Below, piece by piece: positions 60,359 to 64,000 of a DNA stretch of 64,000 nucleotides. Position numbers and translations under genes: made by a program. Below the pieces are notes generated by a model. That model had not been told where the DNA came from. It was given only the letters and a program-made list of their open reading frames with translations, and searched no databases. The number at the start of each line of letters is the position of its first letter. Position 1 is the stretch's first letter. Source of the DNA: Dyadobacter soli. GTDB taxonomy: Bacteria; Bacteroidota; Bacteroidia; Cytophagales; Spirosomataceae. The stretch covers positions 1 to 64,000 of the forward strand of contig NZ_FNAN01000004.1 of NCBI RefSeq assembly GCF_900101885.1, read 5' to 3'.

Positions 60359-60459
60359 TAAAATCAAAAAATTCAGATTAAAAGTCTGGCAGTTTCAATC
60401 AACCTAAATTATTTATCTATATTCGAAGCCATCTCGGAGTGAATAAAGATATTCTATCT

Positions 60460-60936
60460 ATGCATAATCTGGACGATATTGACGCCAAAATCCTGCATTT
60501 ACTGCAACAGGACGCCACTTTGAAAACACGCGAGCTGTCGGAAAAGTTGAACCTCTCCTACACGCCCGTGTATGAACGCGTGCGGAGGCTGGAAAAGGAA
60601 GGTATTATCAAAAAATACGTCGCGCTGGTCGACCGGGAGAAGGTGGGTAAAAAGCTGATGGCCTTCTGCAACATCGCATTGAAAGAGCATTCGAAGGTTA
60701 TGGGCGAAAAGTTCGTAAAGGCGGTTTCGGCGATGTCGGAGGTGATGGAATGCTTCAATATCTCCGGGGATTATGATTTTCTGCTGAAAGTAGTCGTGGA
60801 CGATATGTCGCAGTACCAGCAGTTTTTAATGCAAAAGCTGGGTTCGCTGGAAAACATCGGCAGCACGCACAGCTTATTTGTAATGGGTGAGATCAAAAAC
60901 TCGTCGGCGCTCGAAATGCTGCCTTCTAAAAAATAA
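60460..60936 (+). CDS. Lrp/AsnC-family transcription regulator
   Basis: A 158-residue protein from the ATG at 60460 (a GTG at 60439 is possible). N-terminal HTH (DDIDAKILHLLQQDATLKTRELSEKLNLSYTPVYERVRRLEKEGII) and C-terminal RAM ligand domain (AVSAMSEVMECFNISGDYDFLLKV). It lies divergent from metH, so it may regulate amino acid genes, possibly metH, but its ligand is unknown. Confidence 0.9.
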   Translation: MHNLDDIDAKILHLLQQDATLKTRELSEKLNLSYTPVYERVRRLEKEGIIKKYVALVDREKVGKKLMAFCNIALKEHSKVMGEKFVKAVSAMSEVMECFNISGDYDFLLKVVVDDMSQYQQFLMQKLGSLENIGSTHSLFVMGEIKNSSALEMLPSKK

Positions 60937-61247
60937 ATACGGCCCCGGAAGATCCAGCACCGTATTCCAACTCACCCCTAACAAAATATTTTTACGATCA
61001 CAATGATCGGTCAATGTCCCCTAATCAGGTGATACAACCGCGTTTGCCGCGAAGTATCAAACCGTTTTCTGCCTGTACGCCCCCTGTAATACCCATGTTG
61101 CATGCGCAATGCATTTTTTTCGATTTTTTTCGCAGCTTCCCGCATTTCAGAAGCATGAAAACTTTTCGTAATTTTTGCAACAGAATGCATGCCAGGGACG
61201 TATTCGAATGTGAGAAATTCTATCCCTGACAATTTGATACCCTGACT
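60937..61247. other. Intergenic region upstream of the sigma factor gene
   Basis: A 311-bp region with no credible gene. It contains a TAATTTTTG near 61170, a one-base-longer version of the -7 box, which may be the sigma operon promoter. Nothing else is evident. Confidence 0.5.
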
Positions 61248-61862
61248 TTGCTTTTTAAAAGAAAAATATCTTTTAACGAAAACGACTTTGAGTCGGTGGT
61301 AGCGGCATGTATTGCCGGGGATAACCAGGCACAGAGGCATTTATACAAACAATTCTTCGGCTATTCCAAAAGCATTTGCCTGCGGTATACATCGTCGACG
61401 GAGGAAGCAGAGGAGGTTTTAAATGAAGGTTTTTTAAAAGTATTCAACAATCTGGGAAAGTACGACGCCAACCACCCTTTCAAGGCTTGGCTTCGGACAA
61501 TCATGGTGAACACGGCGATCAGCTATTACCGTAAACACAAGAAACATACGGAAGATGTGATCGCCCTGGAAGACGCCCCTTATCCCAAATTCGATGAAGA
61601 TGTAATCAGCCAGATCACTGCGGATGAAATACTGGAACTGATCCAACAGATCAAGCCGGTTTATAAGAATGTATTTTTGTTATACGTGGTGGATGGCTAC
61701 AACCATCGTGAGATAGCAGACCTGCTGCAAATCAACGAGGCGACGGTAAGATCGCATTATGTGCGTGCCCGGGCTCGTTTGCAGCATTTGATCAAACAAT
61801 ATTACCCACATCTCTTCCCAAGTGATTGGGCTGTTAAGTCATTCAGAGGCAATGAAAACTAA
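61248..61862 (+). CDS. ECF-type RNA polymerase sigma factor
   Basis: A 204-residue protein from a TTG start. Region 2 (FFGYSKSICLRYTSSTEEAEEVLNEGFLKVFNNLGKYD and FKAWLRTIMVNTAISYYRKHKK) and region 4 (YVVDGYNHREIADLLQINEATVRSHYVRARARL) are both complete. The closely coupled downstream gene looks like its membrane regulator. Confidence 0.9.
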   Translation: MLFKRKISFNENDFESVVAACIAGDNQAQRHLYKQFFGYSKSICLRYTSSTEEAEEVLNEGFLKVFNNLGKYDANHPFKAWLRTIMVNTAISYYRKHKKHTEDVIALEDAPYPKFDEDVISQITADEILELIQQIKPVYKNVFLLYVVDGYNHREIADLLQINEATVRSHYVRARARLQHLIKQYYPHLFPSDWAVKSFRGNEN

Positions 61863-63345
61863 TAGATTTGAAAATACTATACGCCGAAAATTAGAGAGTA
61901 TTGAACCGGACTTTCAAGAGCAGGACTGGGCCCGTATGCAAAACTATATGCAGACCCACACGCCTCCGTCATTCCTGCAACAATACGGTTCCTGGATCGG
62001 GTACGCCGCCGCCGCGTCTGTGACGTCGGTGATGGCCTACATGTACGTCAACCAGCTCTCGCAGAATGACCACCTGGTGCAGGATATGAAACACCTGCAA
62101 AGCCAGATCGAGCTCATCAAAAACCAGCCGGCGCAGGTGGCGAAAGCCGATACGGTTTATGTGCTGCAAACCGGACCGGACGGCCAAAGCCTTCAAGCCT
62201 CATTGCGGCCGAGGGATTACAATCGATTACCCGCACGAACCAGTTTTCAACAGGCTTTGGATCAGGAAGAGTTGGCTAATGCGAAACCCGCACGGAATGT
62301 CGGCACAAGTGATGTGGAAGCTATTGAAAACGGCGATGAAGCGACGATCTCTTCAAATGCTGTCGATCAGCGCCACGGGCAATCGGAAGAAGCGCTTGCA
62401 GAAGCACAGCATTCTAACGAATCTCCTGCCACTGAACCAGGAGCGGCGAATGATTTGAATGCGGTAAAAACGGAAACCAACCAACTGCCCCAGGCACCTT
62501 CAAATTCGGCGGCCAGCAGAATATTCGGCAGTGAATTCCGCATTGCGGCGATCAGTACGCCGGTTGAGATGCATACCGGCATTTCGCTGCAACGGAAAAT
62601 GCATTACGACCTGGCTAGCAAGCTTTCCGTACGACAGGTACAAAAAGCATTGGTTGCGAACAATATGCAACTCGCCAAGGCGCCAGTGAGCGGTAAAAAG
62701 ACCGAGCAAATCGCCCAAGCTGAAAGTGTCATTCCGAAATTACCCTTGAAAACGCCTTACCGCTTCGGGGCCGGGTATCAGATCGAGGGCAACGGGCAGG
62801 GCAAAACGGTGCTGGGGGAAGTGATTATCAAAAAGAAATTCTCGATCGCGGCAGGCATTACGTGGTTGAAGGTAAAACCGGCCGAATTCTTCACTGAAAC
62901 AATTTTCAGGACCAAGGCCCGCGCGGATTTTAAAGAAACGCATCCAGGCCAGGTACCACTCATTTTTCAATTGTATAATATCAAAATCGATCAGAATATC
63001 GTCCAGATCCCGCTTACGCTCGCATTCCGCAATACTGTGAAAGACGATTGGGCCTACTATGCGAGCCTGGGTACTAATTTCAAGGTTTCGTCGAAAGAGA
63101 CCATTTCGTATGATTGCCGCGGACCTAAAAACGAGTTTTTCAACCAGACTTTCACCAAAAAAGGAGACGTCTCGCCCATCACTTCGATGAACTTCGCGGT
63201 AGGCATCGAAAAATCGTGGCATCCGATCGTAGTTCAGGCGGAAGGGTATTGGGTCAATTATTTTAAACCGATCACTCCGCTCCGGAACAGCGCAGGTCCG
63301 GGCGTGAAAGTGAAGCTATTGTACCAGATAGGCCGTCAAATGTAG
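61852..63345 (+). CDS. Membrane protein coupled to the sigma factor, with C-terminal barrel-like domain
   Basis: A 497-residue protein from the ATG at 61852, overlapping the sigma gene by 11 bp. Cytoplasmic N-terminal helices (residues about 1-40) are followed by one membrane helix (SWIGYAAAASVTSVMAYMYV), a coiled coil, a low-complexity periplasmic linker and a strand-rich C-terminus (YRFGAGYQIEG, KFSIAAGITWLKV, YYASLGTNFKVSS) resembling an outer-membrane beta-barrel half. Likely an anti-sigma-type regulator; the coupling and topology support this, but there is no zinc motif. Confidence 0.6.
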   Translation: MKTNRFENTIRRKLESIEPDFQEQDWARMQNYMQTHTPPSFLQQYGSWIGYAAAASVTSVMAYMYVNQLSQNDHLVQDMKHLQSQIELIKNQPAQVAKADTVYVLQTGPDGQSLQASLRPRDYNRLPARTSFQQALDQEELANAKPARNVGTSDVEAIENGDEATISSNAVDQRHGQSEEALAEAQHSNESPATEPGAANDLNAVKTETNQLPQAPSNSAASRIFGSEFRIAAISTPVEMHTGISLQRKMHYDLASKLSVRQVQKALVANNMQLAKAPVSGKKTEQIAQAESVIPKLPLKTPYRFGAGYQIEGNGQGKTVLGEVIIKKKFSIAAGITWLKVKPAEFFTETIFRTKARADFKETHPGQVPLIFQLYNIKIDQNIVQIPLTLAFRNTVKDDWAYYASLGTNFKVSSKETISYDCRGPKNEFFNQTFTKKGDVSPITSMNFAVGIEKSWHPIVVQAEGYWVNYFKPITPLRNSAGPGVKVKLLYQIGRQM

Positions 63346-63437
63346 CTTTTACATATTAAGTTTCGCGGGCAGGATATGGAAACTTGTCCGCGAAACTCTA
63401 TTTTTGGCCTTTATTAACTCCCCTATTTATCCAGCTT

Positions 63438-64000
63438 TTGAAATTCGCAGCCATAGATATCGGTTCCAATGGTGCCCGTATGCAGATCTCATCCGTTTTG
63501 CATGACGAAGGCATTTCACGTTTCAAAAAGGTAGAATACGTCCGGTTCCCGCTACGCCTCGGACATGATGTTTTTACCCAGGGACGCATTACCCCCGAAA
63601 GCGAGGACCGCATGATGAAGCTCATGCTGGCTTACCAACTGCTGATGGAACTCCATGAGGTAGATGACTTTATGGCCTGCTCCACTTCCGCAATGCGTGA
63701 AGCGTCCAACGGCCAGGAGGTCCGAGATCATATCGAACAACGCACCGGCATTCATATCCAGATCATCGATGGCCAGAAAGAAGCCGAACTGGTGAACAAT
63801 GTGGTCGTGCAGTCGCTGAGCGACGGGCAGTACATTCACATCGATGTGGGTGGCGGCAGTACCGAGCTGAACTTGTACCAGGACAGGCGAAAAATCAAAG
63901 CCAGATCATTCAAACTGGGCTCGGTACGCCTGTTGGAAGGAAAAGAATCCAAAAATTCCTGGTTGAAGATCAAGGAGTGGATCGAGCAGAATGTCGATTA
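63438..64000 (+). CDS. Ppx/GppA exopolyphosphatase family protein, 5' part
   Basis: From a TTG at 63438, the frame is open to the window end (about 187 residues). FAAIDIGSNGARMQ and IDVGGGSTELNL are the two phosphate-binding motifs of the Ppx/GppA ATPase fold. The family hydrolyses polyphosphate or pppGpp. The 3' end lies outside the window. Confidence 0.88.
   Translation, partial: MKFAAIDIGSNGARMQISSVLHDEGISRFKKVEYVRFPLRLGHDVFTQGRITPESEDRMMKLMLAYQLLMELHEVDDFMACSTSAMREASNGQEVRDHIEQRTGIHIQIIDGQKEAELVNNVVVQSLSDGQYIHIDVGGGSTELNLYQDRRKIKARSFKLGSVRLLEGKESKNSWLKIKEWIEQNVD

Noticed and set aside
60271..60459. Cobalamin or SAM riboswitch upstream of metH
   Set aside because: The leader is only about 50 bases from the promoter and shows no matching conserved elements.

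Overview
The window comes from a Bacteroidota chromosome, most likely a cytophagalean such as Dyadobacter or a relative. The evidence is the recurring TAnnTTTG promoter box, the ISAon1-type transposase, the scarcity of Shine-Dalgarno sites and the style of the housekeeping genes. It is a complete-looking 45.8-kb siphovirus-like prophage (about 463-46271) inserted in the 3' end of a tRNA-Glu(TTC) gene, followed by about 17.7 kb of ordinary chromosome.

Left edge (1-493): the 5' end of an ISAon1-family transposase, an exact 38-bp tandem duplication, and an attachment region. That region resembles the right-hand attachment region over about 135 bp, which suggests a second, related integrated element or remnant outside the window. 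Early region (569-10128): a HTH repressor reads leftward from an operator-rich region. Rightward come small unknown genes, a cluster of tiny membrane proteins, a structured-RNA stretch with a phage-borne initiator tRNA and tRNA-like folds, a winged-helix replication-type protein, and a run of small genes. Five of the junctions in that run carry the same ~23-bp leader. Two leftward genes, one an HNH endonuclease, interrupt the end of this operon.

Late region (11352-44538, read leftward): gene of unknown role, protease-scaffold fusion, major capsid protein, further head/tail proteins, a Dam-type methylase, an island of small rightward genes, terminase, portal, adaptors, a 1848-residue fibre, a candidate unimolecular spanin, a tail fibre ending in an SGNH esterase, holin candidates, a DUF5675 lysin, a tail hub-like protein and the tape-measure protein. 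A HicA/HicB toxin-antitoxin cassette sits beyond the tape measure, between two 110-bp copies of the tape-measure 3' end. Five late units start with the same promoter layout, TGTCCYAY-N20-TAnnTTTG-like, in which a phage-specific upstream octamer replaces the host -33 box. This looks like a late regulon under a phage-encoded activator and is the strongest new observation here. A tyrosine integrase lies next to the right attachment site.

Chromosome (46257-64000): tRNA-Glu, an M14 metallopeptidase, a long palindrome, aroQ, xerD, a SixA-type phosphatase, sppA, a YihY/BrkB membrane protein, a NupC-type nucleoside transporter, an NTF2-like protein, metH, an Lrp/AsnC regulator, an ECF sigma factor with a membrane/barrel partner, and the start of a Ppx/GppA phosphatase.
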